Source: Trametopsis cervina (taxonomy: Eukaryota > Basidiomycota > Agaricomycetes > Polyporales > Irpicaceae). Taken from it: 64,000 bases of DNA. Below, one piece after another: positions 46,032-58,803 of this stretch (positions are counted from its first letter, which is position 1; each line of letters starts with the position of its first letter). The stretch covers positions 2,299,470 to 2,363,469 of the forward strand of contig MU278348.1 of NCBI GenBank assembly GCA_022385755.1, in the 5' to 3' direction. Position numbers and translations under genes: made by a program. The notes under the pieces are model-generated. The model was not told where the DNA came from, did not search any database, and saw only the letters and a program-made list of their open reading frames with translations.

Positions 46032-47378
46032 ATGGCACCCTGGTTTTTCTGGCCGGCGGTGAGAAGTGCTGCCAGGTGTGTTACTCTGTTTTAGGCCTCG
46101 CAAAGAGGTCGGCTCTAACTCTTCATAGGCTCGGCACCGTCTCGCAGATTCTCATTTTCCTTCCTCTTACACTCTCAACGCTCTCAACACATGCGTTCCT
46201 TCTGCTTTCTCTGCTTCTCTTCATTCATGCTCTGATACACGGCACCCTCGCCCTTCTCTGGGGCTCACCGGCTCTCCCCGTGCTCCAAGTTCCCGTGCAC
46301 CCATTCCTCCTGCTCGTATGCTTCAACGCATTCTCACAAACCATACACCCTTGGATTGCCGTAGCTGCATCGTGGTGGGGATGGTTCCTCAGATGGTCAA
46401 GCCCCGGATTCATTGTCATGGAAGGCATGTCCAGCCTGCTCGTCGCGCAGAAACTAGGCCAGGTGGGAAAGGAATACGCAGGGGACAGTGAAAATTATCA
46501 TTGGCAGTTCGGGATGCTCATAGCAGCAGCAGCAGCCTACGTTGCCTCAGCATGGTGGATCGTCGTAGTGCGTGCCTTTCATGATTATTTCGCATTTTTC
46601 TTCTGACCATTCATCCGCACTAGTCGTATCCCGCAGCAGCGTCTTCTCCCCTCTCCTCCACGCTCCTTGGTGTCGCCCTCACAGCCTTCATCTTCCTGAC
46701 CTTTATTGGCTTTGTCGTTCGGCGAACCAATGTAATCGAGTCATCATGTCTTGCATTGTTCCTGGCGTACAACGTGTGGCTCTGCGGATTCGACCAATTG
46801 TCCAATTGGGATCCAGCAGCTGCATAGTGAGTGTTTCTCCTCATGTTTGCAACACGCTTTACGAATTTTGATCCAGTACGCCACTGTTGTCTAACATCCT
46901 TCCCCATCTACAAACACTGGTCAATTTCTTCTCAAATACACTCCCCAAACCCGTTCTTGTCGCTCTATGCTACCGATTGATCGTTCTGCATTTTGCCTCG
47001 CGCATATTGCCCACAATTGGTGCAGACAGCTGGGAAAGCGAGGCTACTGATGATGAGGGGTGGGAAGGTCGTCCCGTAAGTTTTGCTTTACTGTTCATCG
47101 TTCTACAACTCACTAATTATACTCTCAGACGGGAAAGTTGACAAAACTGTTGCTGACATATCGGCAAGCGATATTCATCACCGTATACTCTCATCTACTG
47201 CGTAAGTCTGGTATCTACTCGAGAGTACCAAATCCTAATCACTATTGTACTTCCAGTTCTGGATCATCCCGCTCAAATATGGTGGCGATGGATGAACATT
47301 TTCTTTACCCTTGTACTCTGGGGTGTTGAATTGTCTGTCAGCAGCGACGATATAACTAAGGAGTGGAAAGTGGAGTAG
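46032..47378 (+). CDS. ICE2: ICE2 family ER membrane protein
   Basis: Ice2 is a polytopic ER protein that links ER form and lipid-droplet neutral lipid use. A 15-residue first exon (MAPWFFWPAVRSAAR) joins over ~54 bases to LGTVSQILIFLPLTLSTLST. Successive TM helices include LLSLLLFIHALIHGTLALLW, PFLLLVCFNAFSQTIHPWIA and AYVASAWWIVV. A conserved SPGFIVMEGMSSLLVAQKLG loop, FEQL-like FDQLSNWDPA and the C-terminal block LLLTYRQAIFITVYSHLL then IWWRWMNIFFTLVLWGVELS support the assignment. It ends SDDITKEWKVE. Five to six exons. A family identity by the TYRQ-I-ITVY-HLL and WWRW motifs is strong; function is by homology. Confidence 0.85.
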
Positions 47379-47520
47379 AGGCTGAGCGGACTTCTGAACT
47401 TACGGCGTGTACCTGCAGAATCATATGATACCCGTCCCTGGACCATGCATTCACGAATTCACGATTTCTATCATACACATCACCATATATGCAACGTCTA
47501 CATGATTCCCACCACTGAGT

Positions 47521-48111
47521 CTAGGGTGCGGTATTGCTCTTCCACTCCGCCTCTTCATCTCCCTCCCCATCGTAGAACTCCCGCTTCCATATCTGCGCTT
47601 TGAGCTTTACCTCTTCCAATATGTATTCACATGCGAGAAAGCTCTCCTTCCGATGGGGCGACGACACCGCTATTACGATTGACGGTTCCCCTACCGGCAC
47701 GGTCCCCAACCTATGGTGCACCGCGCATTTAACCACCGCTGATACTTCTTGTTGCCCCGGGGTCTGATGCCCTGAACGCATAAACCTGTTTCGCGTATCG
47801 CGGAGGATGCTGGCCATTGTTTTGATGGCTAGCTTGCTATAGGCCTGATAATCAAGTCTGGTCACCGTCTTGCCTACGAACTAGTCAGACGGAAGAGTAC
47901 ATCCATCAAGTGCTATGATTATCATACCTTTGAAGGAATTGCGCGTCGTGCCTATGAATACAGCAGTCGCCCCTGCAGTGTCATCGCCGACTGAAGCGAT
48001 GATTTCTTGCACTTTCAAACTGTCGTACGTTAAGACAGCGGAGCCGTCTTCAGAGTCGAGTCGTGCCTCAACGGATGCTGCTGGCCATTGCGTTGTGGAA
48101 GACATGATCAT
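47521..48111 (-). CDS. Molybdopterin synthase catalytic (large) subunit, MoaE/MOCS2B type
   Basis: It converts precursor Z (cPMP) to molybdopterin using sulfur from the small MoaD-like subunit, for nitrate reductase and related enzymes. Two exons: SVGDDTAGATAVFIGTTRNS FKG is completed across an intron to KTVTRLDYQAYSKLAIKTMA, then VVKCAVHHRLGTVPVGEPSI, VIAVSSPHRKESFLACEYIL, EEVKLKAQIWKREFY. These are the MoaE hallmarks: G-x-R-x-F-G, L-Y, H-x-G-x-V-x-V-G, and the active-site K-x-x-x-P-I-W-K-(R)-E equivalent. Here Ala-Gln replaces the usual Pro-x before IWK. Start 48111 or 48105 (two close ATGs). Confidence 0.9.
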
Positions 48112-48254
48112 GAAGACTATCGTAGAGATGCAAATCTCAGATTAGATCGACGCCGGTCGGTTCAACGGATACATTGCTACTGCTCACTATCCCGACGCGT
48201 CCTGACTGACTCTGACGCTCTCCTTCCATACCTCCTTCTTGAAACAGTGCAGCG
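48112..48254. promoter_or_regulatory. Short divergent MoaE / PsuGK spacer
   Basis: Only 143 bases separate the two start codons, so the promoters must overlap. No motif is recognised. Confidence 0.35.
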
Positions 48255-51200
48255 ATGTTGCAGCGAGGCGTGTCTTTAGCTCGTCGACACGTCCCCAAGG
48301 GGGTCTTTCGGAGGAACATATCGTCTCTTCCTACCGCTCTGGCAGCGGGTGCTCCCATTGACGTCCACCCCGAAGTGCAGGAAGCTCTCGCGAACAAACG
48401 ACCAATCGTGGCGTTGGAGACCACGATAGTAACACATGGAATGCCTCAACCCACAAATCTCGACACAGCCAAAGCCGTCGAGAGCATTGTACGCGCTCAA
48501 GGCGCGATCCCTGCCACTATTGGCATCGTGCATGGTCGCGTGAAGATTGGACTCGAACCTCGCGAGCTTGAGTATCTAGCAGACATTCAGAACACTCCCG
48601 TGGTGAAGACGTCGCGACGCGACCTAGGACCTGTAATTGCGTTGGGGCACAATGGAGCTACTACCTGTAGCACCACATTGATTTTTGCGGCCATGGCTGG
48701 AATTAAGGTGTGCAATGTCTTGAGTAATATTGGTGTCTGATGTATGCTGATGCTTCAATATCGCAGGTGTTTGCTACCGGAGGGTAAGGCTTATTCCTGC
48801 ACTAACCGGTTATTGTCATTGACGAAATGCTGTAGGCTGGGAGGTGTACATCGGGGCGGAGAGAATTGTGAGTCTATTTTAATTGAGACATAGTAATATA
48901 TCTATATATTAATGTGTCCCATCAGCCATGGACGTATCTGCTGATCTCCCAGAGCTTTCAAGATGTCCAGTTGGATTGGTCTCAGCAGGGGTCAAGTCGA
49001 TTCTTGACATTGGCAGGTAGCTGCTGTATCTCAACTCTTCGGCAACACCGGCTCATGTATATACTCTTCAGGACTCTAGAGTATTTAGTGCGTGCGCCTG
49101 GCTTCCCAGGGATCATTACGGCCTCTTACGATCCTTCAGGAAACCCTTGGGGTTCCTGTAGTTTCATACGGAAGCGACGAGTTTCCGGCATTCTTTAGTC
49201 GTCGCAGCGGATTCAAGGCGAGTGTCTTTGTCCTATAGACAACGTTTTAGTTCGCTGATGAAGATCATAGAGCCCTTGGAATGTCAACGACCCTCAGTCA
49301 GCCGCTCGTATACTGCGTTGGTACTTTTGCACTTAGTCTTGGATAGCTGGATTCCAATGTCTCTCTGTAGATGCACAGCAACAACTAGGCCTGTCTAATG
49401 GCGTTGCGTTCGCCGTTCCCATACCTGAAGAGTATGAACCCGCCGGCGAGGAAATACAGGCTGCCGTGGAGCGAGCTTTAGAAGAAGCAGAACAAAACGG
49501 AGTCAACAGGCGTGGTAAAGAAGCGACTCCTTGGTTGCTGAGACGTGTCGCCGAATTGACTGCAGGAAAATCTCTCCCAAGCAGTACGCGATTTAATCCG
49601 TATATGCGCCCTCAGCTGACTATGTTACAGATGTGGCTCTGATACAGAACACAGCCCGAGTTGGTATGTTGGACCTCACTTTCTTACCTGACAAACGTTG
49701 AGCGCATACTCTCCCCAGGTGGTCAGATCGCTGTCGCCTATGCAGATTTGGTTAACAATGGAGAAGGCGCAACTGCTAACGTAAGAAGCCAACTTGTGTA
49801 ACATCACCTAGCGTAAGTAAAGGAATATATAGTCTTCATACAGTGGATCAACTGTCACCGTGCCTACCAAGAACGTTAGTAGGATTGCAACTTCTCTTGA
49901 ACCAGTCCCAGAACCTCAAAGTGTATGTGATTGTACAGCCTCGTCCGGTTTATCTCATCGCGACTTTGTCCCACAGCAAGCCGCGGACCTGATCGTCATC
50001 GGATGTACTGCCGTCGACGTGACGTCTCAAGCGGGCGCATCAGCAGACGTGACGTTTGCTAGCCAGTCAACAGTCCCAGGTGCAGTGACGACTTCGCTGG
50101 GTGGTGTTGGCCGAAATATTGCAGAAGCCGCGCACCGAATTCTTTCTGGATCGACCCAACCGCCAAGTCGTAAGATGGTTTTGGTGTCGCCGATTGGTAA
50201 CGATCTCTTTGGACGGTTGCTGGTAGAAGAAACGGAACGAATAGGCATGCGAAGTGATGGACTCCGTCAAATTCCGTCTCAGAGGTCGGCTGTATGCAAC
50301 ATGGTCCTCGACGGTGCAGGAGACCTGATTAGCGGTGTCGCGGATATGAACATTATCCAGGCGTTCACAGGGTGAGAAGTCCTCTACTTGCCACGCAGCT
50401 AAATCGCTAACACGGGCCCCAGGGAACAAGCGGTTGAGTCCATCAAGGCATATCAACCGAGTATTGTGGCAGTGGATGGTAATTTATCGTCGGATGCTCT
50501 TAAAGTAGTCGTGAACCACTGTTATGCAAACAAAATACCAGGTGCGCATGCCGGTCCAGTTGATATTGCTCAAACGATGACTCAAGCTGTCCAGTGTTCT
50601 TGTTCGTGGACTGTTTGGCTTATTGGTGAGACCGCACTGACCTATGATACAGTGAACCGACATCCGTAGCTAAGTCGGAACGAATCCTACCAGCTCTCTC
50701 AGCCTTACTTTCCAAGTCCTCGCACGACCGGCCACCGATAACATATGTATCCCCCAATCTACTAGAACTGTCCCGGCTTTATCAAGCAGCGTCCTCCGGA
50801 CCATATGAACTGACCTCACAGCCTAATTGGTGGAGCGCCATAGACAGCATGTCTTTGGGCTCTCAGTTTCGAATGGAGCTCGACCATCTGGCGAGACGAA
50901 AGACAAGCGAAGACATTTCTTCCGACGCCACCCTCGGCTTCATTGTAGAGAATGGCATCGTTCAAATGGGCGTTAACCTGCTGCCTTTCTTCCAGAATAT
51001 TTTCTTGAAGTGTGGCAGCAGAGGCGTACTGGTCATTTCTCGGATATTGTCTGATCCGACAGAATCCTCATGGGCCGGAGAACATACCAACCTCGCAGAG
51101 AGACAAGTGGTAGCACACGGCAAAGATGGATCCACTGTTCTCGTCAAGCACTTCCCTGCCTCAGTCATAGCGCAAGACAAGCTGGTCAACGTCACAGGGG

Positions 51201-51421
51201 CTGGGGACAGCCTCGTTGGTTCTCTGCTGGCCTCACTCGTACAGAACCCTAGCACTGCTCTACAATCTCCACTGGCGTTAGATCAAATTGTGCGCCGAGC
51301 ACAGAAAGTCAGTCTTACTTAGTTCTCTTGTGTATATCTTCTGATAAGTTGTCAGGCGGCCGTGATGACTTTGCAAAGTCCTTACGCAGTATCTCCATTA
51401 TTATCAGCCATCGAGACATAG
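48255..51421 (+). CDS. Bifunctional pseudouridine-5'-phosphate glycosidase and PfkB kinase
   Basis: A fusion of PsuG (splits pseudouridine-5'-P to uracil and ribose-5-P) and PsuK (phosphorylates pseudouridine). The N-terminus MLQRGVSLARRHVPKGVFRR looks like a mitochondrial presequence. PsuG begins HPEVQEALANKRPIVALETT and shows ITHGMPQPTN-like THGMPQPTNLDTAKAVE, TIGIVHGRVKIGL, KTSRRDLGPVIALGHNGATT, VFATGGLGGVHRGGE, DVSADLPEL and NIALI-like NVALIQNTARVG. The kinase has ADLIVIGCTAVDVT, SLGGVGRNIAEAAHRIL, VSPIGNDLFGRLL and the catalytic VNVTGAGDSLVGSLLASL. Exon number is high (about twelve, several under 60 bases in 48700-49800). The stop is 46 bases from the IRC3 stop. Confidence 0.9.
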
Positions 51422-51467
51422 AACATCAGGTCCGATCTATATTATAAGCTTCTAATTATACGTTTGA

Positions 51468-54014
51468 TCATGCACTCAGTGGCCCCACTGAGACATGCTC
51501 CCGAGCTCTTCTCCGTTCCTCTCTGGCCAGGTCTAGCTGTGTCCTCCTCTCGATTTTCATCTTCTTCTCAAAGCGCATCTGTCAACGTCGCCATATTTAA
51601 TTGGTAGCTCTGATACGGCACAGTCGAGACTTACATGTGCACCGTGCTTCAAACGTGTTATGATGTTCGCAGCTTCACCTTTCGTAAGATGCGCAAGATC
51701 CTCCGAGCGATCGACTCCCCCGTCCAGCTTGTACCAGCGTTTCCGCACCAGCTCCTTTTGATTTGCTGTTGCAGGCTCGTGCCTCCAAGAAGCATGTCGT
51801 GCCATTCTAAGTGCTATTCAGTCGGGAAGGAAGATTAATGAGCTGATGATAGTTACCCCATTGCAGCGTGTCCAACCAGTACTTGTGTCGAGGCATAGAT
51901 GTCAGAGCCTTTGATAGCATCTTCAAGATTTGTTGCATCAAGCACCTTCTTGCTTCGCTGGAAAGGTGACAGTTTGAGTTGTCGGGCCACTTGTCTGGGC
52001 AGATTCAATGTAGGTACGAATGTCGCACGAAACCGCGCTTGCGGTTCTGAAAACGAGACTGGTCAGCGGTGCATCAGAAAATAGATAGATACATACCTTC
52101 GCTGTCATCGATAGGCTCGACACGTATATACCCTTGAGTCAGGCATTCCAAAACATAGATATTTCCGCCACACCCTACCCATGCATTACGACTCAGCTTC
52201 GCGATATGAGGAGCCCCAGAAGCTCCATGGACGAGTGAAAAGGGATCGTCGTAGTCAATGTAGGTGATTGACTTCGCTGCTGGCACATCGCCTACTACAG
52301 TGGTAGAGACAGGTCGTGTGTCATCCAGATCGAGAGCTTGATTAGCCTTTTCTTCCAGCTCTTCGAGGCTTTGGTCTTTTTTTTGTGGTCAGCCCTTATA
52401 TACAGGGTCTATCATTACTTCACTCACTGTCAATAATCTCGGTCGGATCGAGACCAAACAGATGCGGAATAGAAACCAAGCCAGCAACGCGGCCCATTGA
52501 GTCCACGAAGTCGATGATATGACAGTCTTCCTTCCCTGTATTTGGGGAAAGTCTCATTCCACGGCCGATCTGAATCAATCAATCGTGAGTCAATGTTGCA
52601 GATACAATGAACAGAGGAGCGGACCATCTGAGCGAATATATTCCTGGAACGAGTTGGCTTAGCCACGACAACACAGTCTATGTTCGGGATATCCGCGCCT
52701 TCAGTAAGAATTGCTATCAAGATAAGGTTAAGTATGTGAGTCTGGGTTTTCGGGTGAATATTTACCGCAGTTCAAGAGCACAGGAAACTCTCCCGCCCTG
52801 AAGGCTCTAATCAAGTCCTTGCGCTCCGCGGCTGGTGTTCCAGCATGTATATACCGTGCATCAACGCCTGCTTCTCGAAAGGCATTGGTCAACTCTCGTA
52901 GATGGGCTATATTTACGCAGAATACCAGTGTTGACTTCCTGGTAGCTAAAACCCGTTCATAAGTGATATTCAGGGGGAGGATTTCGAGATAACTCACCAG
53001 CGCGATCTAGCCACGCTTGTACGACTAGTTTATTCACGCTTGGGGTATTGATTACATGCGCAAGGCTTGTCGCATTGAAGTCGCCAGACTTTGAGTTGAT
53101 GGTCACGTTCCGAAGATCAATATTGGCCTTGATCGACGTGAAACGAACATTGCACAACCTATGCGCCCATTTAGCACTCTAAAGTGTGTAGGATCATTAA
53201 TGTTATTGCACACACCACTGCTCTTTGATCATTTCCAGGAAATCGCGGTGATACACGATGCGTTCGAACACCGAGCCAAGGGCCAGCCCATCATGCCGAC
53301 TGAACGTTGCAGAAAATCCGAAGATGGGTATCGGGCGGGGTAAGGAGGGTGGCTCAAAGTCCTTGTCAGGACTTGTAATAGAGGTATGAAAGTGCGACAA
53401 GATACGTCGGTACCTGCACGGGGGTAAACGGGGGACATGCACGGTGGATGTGATAGGACATACGAGGGAGCCGCTGCATGATGAGCTTCATCTACGATAA
53501 TTGCCTTCAAGGTAGCAGGGTCAAACTTTGCCAGGCGGGAAGGTTGAAGCAAGGTCTGATACGTAGCGACTGTTCTTTAGTCACCTTCCGTGTTAATACT
53601 TGGATAGAACGCGTAAAGAACGACGGCTCACAAGTCAGCCTCTCCTGTAGCCTGATGGTGCCCTTGTTCAAGTTCCACCGTCCACTCCGGGAAGAGCTTG
53701 TTGGTTTGCGCAGCCGCTTGTAAGGCCAACTCCACGCTGTTGACTATAACTAGAGAGCGTTTCGCGTTTGGATGCTTCACGGGTGGCTGAATCAGCGAAA
53801 GAAGTGTAATAAACACAGTAGTTTTCCCTGAGCCTGTTGGGAGCGAGACTCCTATACGCGATACACCCGATTTGAGAGCATCTGTGCAGGCTTCTAGGCA
53901 GGACTCCTGGTAGGGTCGCAAGGAAATAGCAGGAGCGAGCTGAGCAGCGGTAGTGTACAAGCGTAGCAGGGGTTTTCGCAAGTCAAACCTGAGAGACCTA
54001 GTCAAGCATCTCAT
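51468..54014 (-). CDS. IRC3: Mitochondrial DEAD/DEAH helicase IRC3
   Basis: An SF2 helicase of the Irc3 group, which maintains mitochondrial DNA. The start 54014 gives [20 protein letters not shown], arginine-rich and presequence-like. Motifs in order are [16 protein letters not shown] (Q-like), Walker [32 protein letters not shown], Walker [96 protein letters not shown], and motif [20 protein letters not shown]. The C-terminal domain includes [20 protein letters not shown] and ends HVSVGPLSA. About ten exons. Confidence 0.92.
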
Positions 54015-54285
54015 GGGAGATGGAAGTTAAGCATGAAGAGGCTTTAAGCGATAAATCGTGACAAACATTTGCTATTTTGGTCAGACGAGAAACGTTCATA
54101 ACCACCAGAGCTGCACGCATCATTAGAGACTTTTCCGACCAATTCCATATTCACGACAGACTGAATAACACGACAACGAAAGTTAACCACTGAGTCTATT
54201 GTGGATGTTCGTATAGCGTGCAAATAGACAATAGTACTAAAAGTGCGACTACGAGATAGCAAGTCCAATAACCCGAACAAAACGC

Positions 54286-55587
54286 TTAACCAGATCCACC
54301 AGAGTAGACCTTGCCGAACATGACCTCCTGGAGCTTGTCGTACAGCGACAACACACCAGCACCAGCAACACCACGGAGAATGTTGGCACCAGCACCCTTG
54401 AAAAGGGACTTGGTACCCTCCTTGGCGACGATCTGCGAACCAGCATCGAACATGGACTTGTAGTGGACACCACCGCCGGAGGTCATCATCATGCGACGAC
54501 TTTGATAACAAAAAACGTTAGTGTTATATCGCTACAGAAAGTTGCAATGCACATACCGGATAGTATCCAGAGGGTATGAAGCAAGACCGGCACCAATGGT
54601 AACACCCCAACCGAGCAAGAAGGAAGCAAGGAATGAGCCCTGGAGAGCACCAACAAGGACGACAGGCTCTGCAAGCAATGTAAATAACGATATGAATCCT
54701 CAACGCAATCCACGTACTGAGCGAGTCGTAGACACCGAAGTAGAGACCACGGTAGACGATGATACCGACGACTGAGGGAACGAAGCCACGGTAGAGACCA
54801 GCAATACCATCCGAGGCAAGGGTCTTTCTGTAGACATCAACGAGACCGTTGAATTGACGGGCTCCTCCACCCTTAGCGGACTTGGCGTCGTTGGCCAGAC
54901 GCGTACGAGCATAGTCAAGAGAGTAGACAAACAGCAGCGATGAGGCACCAGCCGCACCACCGGAAGCAACGTTGCCAGCGAACCACTTCCAGTAACCCTC
55001 GTTCTTCTTGAAGCCGAACAACGACTTGAAGTAGTCCTCTGTAAATAGTTAGCAAAAGGAACAGTGCCACGTATGGAAACCCACTGACTGAAAGCGAAGT
55101 TCAAGGCTTGGGTGGGGAAGTAACGAATGACGTTGGCAGTGTTACCACGCCAGAGGGAGACGAGACCCTCTTCACGGTATGTACGACCAAAGCAGTCGGC
55201 AATGCCCTTGTAGGGAGTGGCAAGACGACCTTGCTTGATCTGAAGGAGAATGTCGTCATAAGTATACGAAGAGAGCGGCTACTGGAGCAAGGTTACCATC
55301 TCGTCCTGGTTCTGCACCAAGAGCTTGATACGCTCAATGGGAGCAGCGGACGTTTTCGCGACAGCCTAGAAAACAACGACGTCTCAGAATGGTTCATATA
55401 GGCATACAGACGTGTCAACTCACAGCAGAGACACCGCCCATCAGGAAATCGACTGCACATATGCGCCAGGTCAGCAAGTATTTCACGCGCAACAAGGACG
55501 ACTAGCAACGCAAAACCGCTGCGAGCCGCGACGAGCATACGCACCGGCGAACTCCTTGGGGGTCTTCGACTTCTTTACGTCGGCCAT
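54286..55587 (-). CDS. AAC: Mitochondrial ADP/ATP carrier
   Basis: The inner-membrane antiporter exchanging matrix ATP for cytosolic ADP. The start 55587 gives [15 protein letters not shown]. Exons then give the first repeat [52 protein letters not shown] and [15 protein letters not shown]. The second repeat has [33 protein letters not shown] and [20 protein letters not shown]. The third has [11 protein letters not shown], and the ADP/ATP-carrier signature RRRMMM is completed across an intron, then [20 protein letters not shown]. It ends YSGGSG. Six or so exons. The leader is pyrimidine-rich, as in highly expressed fungal genes. Confidence 0.96.
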
Positions 55588-56051
55588 TTTTGACGGGGAG
55601 AAACCAAAGAGGATGGAGGGAAGAGACTGAGTGGTGGTGAAGAAGGAAGGACAGAGCGAGCGCGTTTTGAATCTTTTCAACGCCCCGCGATCCGGAATCC
55701 TCCTATCCCCGCCTCCGGCCGAGGATGGTCCCACACGTGCACGTACAGACAAGCGGTCCGAAACAGCCAATCATGGCTCGTCCCTCCCACTCGTGTGCCG
55801 CTAAATTTCCTGGATGTTGTCACTCTGCTCCGACGGGCCGTCGGCTGTCACGACTGCCAAGTGGCAAGACCTGGGTGGGTTGCGCTCACTCGTCGCTGCT
55901 GATGCAAAACGTCCCGCGTACGTGATCAATACCGACACACTTCGTAATTTTACTATGTAACGTATTGTACCGTAGAGCTAATATAACAGCCATAATATCG
56001 CGATAGAATTTCGGCCTGCTCAATACCCCGAGAATGACGAAAGAATACAAC
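55588..56051 (-). promoter_or_regulatory. AAC promoter / SIZ1 3' flank
   Basis: A 464-base gap between two minus-strand genes. A CT-rich leader lies right before the AAC ATG. No further gene is seen. Confidence 0.4.
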
Positions 56052-58586
56052 TCAACGTCTGGGCCAGGAATTAGATGTCGCACCGCTGAGGGGGTGGTCC
56101 GGATAGGAATCCGCACGTGGGATGGGCGGACGAAAGTGTACCGGTGCCCCTCCTGGTGGAATGTACGAAGAGGAGTACCCCGGCGAGGGACGAGACATGT
56201 ATCGCCCGGGTGATATTGGAGGTAGAACACGGGAGTCTCGAGGGGGGGAATAGGGTGCACCCTTTGGGTACCCCCCCGATGAAGAGACGGGCATGGGTTT
56301 GGAAGGGAGAGAATGAACATCTGTTCGGGACTTTTTCCAGATTTGCTCGGTTGGAGACACGACATCCGGTTCACCAGCCTTTCGCTTCTTATTTCTTGCT
56401 AGAGGTGGTTCTTCATCGTCTGAGTCTAGCGTGAGGTCGATAACATCTGACTCTCCTGTTTGAGATCTTGGAGGAAGACTGCCTATACTCGCCAAGGAAG
56501 CATTCAAGGATCGTGTTACCGATGGGGAAAGTTCGCGCTTGACCTGACCCTCTTCTTCGTCGTCCGAGTCTAGAATGACGATCTCGGAGGTAGGTTTCGG
56601 CGGTTCACCGCCGGCCAACAGTTTCATCGGAGTCGGTGAACGCTTTTTCACTGGGGCAGGAGGAAGCGAGAGAACAGGAGGGTGAGCGGCCTTCCACGCC
56701 GCTGATGCGTACTTGTTGTCGGCAGTATGCCACTGCCCATCCGCCTCTACAATAATGTCTTCCACGTCCTCTGACGTTGAATTCAGGATCTCGTCGAAAT
56801 AACTGTGGGATAGATCATTAAAGCCGCACTGTGCGAGCGATGGGATGAATTACTAACCCATCAACTATGAGTTCTTCGCTGTCCAGCACCTTCTCGCAGA
56901 CAGGACAAAGCCAAGTCGTATTCTGCTCCATCGTCTGGAACCACGCGGACGCATCGAAACACTGGGAATGTACACATGACGAAGACCGGCACGGTGTAAC
57001 GATGCGCGCATAACTCAGCTGTAGGCAAGTTTGAGAGTGGCCATCTACGCGTGGGACCTGGGAAAACTCACTGGACATTTCAGCGACATCTTCTGATGTC
57101 CAGCAATTATATCATCATCTTCTGACGCAGCTTGAACCACTAGAAAGTAGTCAGAACCATTTCTAAAACTGCACATCAGACCACATACTCTTCGCAAGGA
57201 TATCAGCACTGCTTCTGAATTTCCCCTTCTTGAGGCGGTCAATCAACTGCTCGACTGTAGTGACTTCTACGAGCATTACGACCAAATAGTATTTCTGAAT
57301 GGATATTAGAACTTGCAAATTTGGAGTGAATAGAATGTAGTATCACCTTGGAAGTCGTAGGTTGTTGGCTATTGACATAAACCATGTCTATTCTATTGGT
57401 CATTCCGACACCGACTTTGAGATGCTGGCCAAGATTAGGGGGAGGGGCGGTACCAGGTTTCTTCTTCATGCCCTTGAGGTTAGCTGCAAGCTGTGTGCCA
57501 TTGACGCGCACTTCGCACGTAGGGGGAAATTCGATGGGACAAGGTCCTGTATTTGATCGGAAGGACGGGGTAGGAGAGTAATATGTGGATGAGGTACAAT
57601 AGAGGCGCAATTGATACTTGGAACTAGAAATAGTAAGTGCGTAAGCATTAGTTTCTTCCTTGACCGTACGAAACCTACCTTTTCGGGTCGAGCTTGCTCG
57701 CGAGATCAGCGTTCATGAGGAACGAAAGACTCTGAGATCTCCGGTCCATCTGGCTAGTAGATTCTGAAGTCATTCAAATATAAGAGCAGAGCAGGATTTT
57801 AAGTGATTTATATCTCGTACCTGGGCACTCGACGGGACTATTTATAACTTTCTCAACCCTGAAGAATGGCGAGGGCTTGAATTGGATCCCTGGGCAGCTC
57901 TCAATTCAGTTATTTGAACATCATAACCAACCAACGAGAACCAACCTGTATTGGCCGCGCTCGAGGTAGAAGCGGCAGGGCCAGACGGCACCGGCTGTCG
58001 ACGTTGAGCATAAGGATCGTAGTGCGGGATGCTGTTTGCCCCGTGGTACATAGTCCCGGAAGCATGAAATTGGCCAAACTGACTATCGGTATTAGGCCTA
58101 TAGGAGTTGTGACTGGGTAGAACAAAGATGAGTATCAACAACCCTGCGGATATCGTGATGCAGATGAGGCCTCATGCACAGAGCATTTTACGCCCATGCT
58201 GCGCAGGGATGAGCTCTGCAACGGCAGACTCAACCCGTAAACACAGAAATGACAAAAACTCACATGGATCCCCGTACGTGATTCAAAATTCCCTTTGCTA
58301 TGTTCCACCTCTCTGTGTTGCCTTTGTGCCGCCACGAATCGAGTTCTCGAGTAATGCGGTCTATCAGCTCTTGTTTCTTGCCGGACTTGGTGAAGTTTGT
58401 GCCGCACTGGTCGTTAAAGCTGATAAGAATCTGCTTCAGACGGTCGACGGTGTTGAGCTTGACGTTGTGCCGTACAGTCTGCAGCGGATAAGAGGCGGAG
58501 GGGCTTTAAATCTGGGAACCAATCACAATGCGCGGGGCTATTGGAGGACGTACATCGAAATCTGCCCAAGGATCCACTGTTGCCAT
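56052..58586 (-). CDS. SUMO E3 ligase of the SIZ/PIAS family
   Basis: It directs SUMO from Ubc9 to nuclear substrates. A short first exon (MATVDPWADFD, start 58586) joins over ~75 bases to a SAP DNA-binding motif (NTVDRLKQILISFNDQCGTN, KSGKKQELIDRIT). A linker with NSIPHYDPYAQRRQPVPSG follows. The PINIT domain includes YQLRLYCTSSTYYSPTP, CPIEFPPTCEVRVNGTQL, NRIDMVYVNSQQPTTSK and VEVTTVEQLIDRLKKGKF. The SP-RING (MIZ) zinc domain has MSLKCPLSYARIVTPCRSSS, CVHSQCFDASAWF and TWLCPVCEKVL. A C-terminal tail follows with SUMO-interaction-like VIDLTLDSDDEE and IVILDSDDEEEG, each a hydrophobic core next to acids. It ends SNSWPRR. About nine exons. Confidence 0.93.
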
Positions 58587-58803
58587 CCTTAAGGTGAGAT
58601 AGCGGCCGACAGCGCGGTGCAACGCGTATAATACTGTTGAGGATGATGACAGATAGTGAGAGGAGGATGAAAAGGAATTGGTCGCGGCCGCGCTCACTCA
58701 GATCCTTCCCGGGAGGTGAGCCGTGGGAACGCTGCATGGAACGTGCCGAACGTACATCACGTGCACGCGGCGTGCGTTAGTCTGACCATTACCCTCACCA
58801 CCA

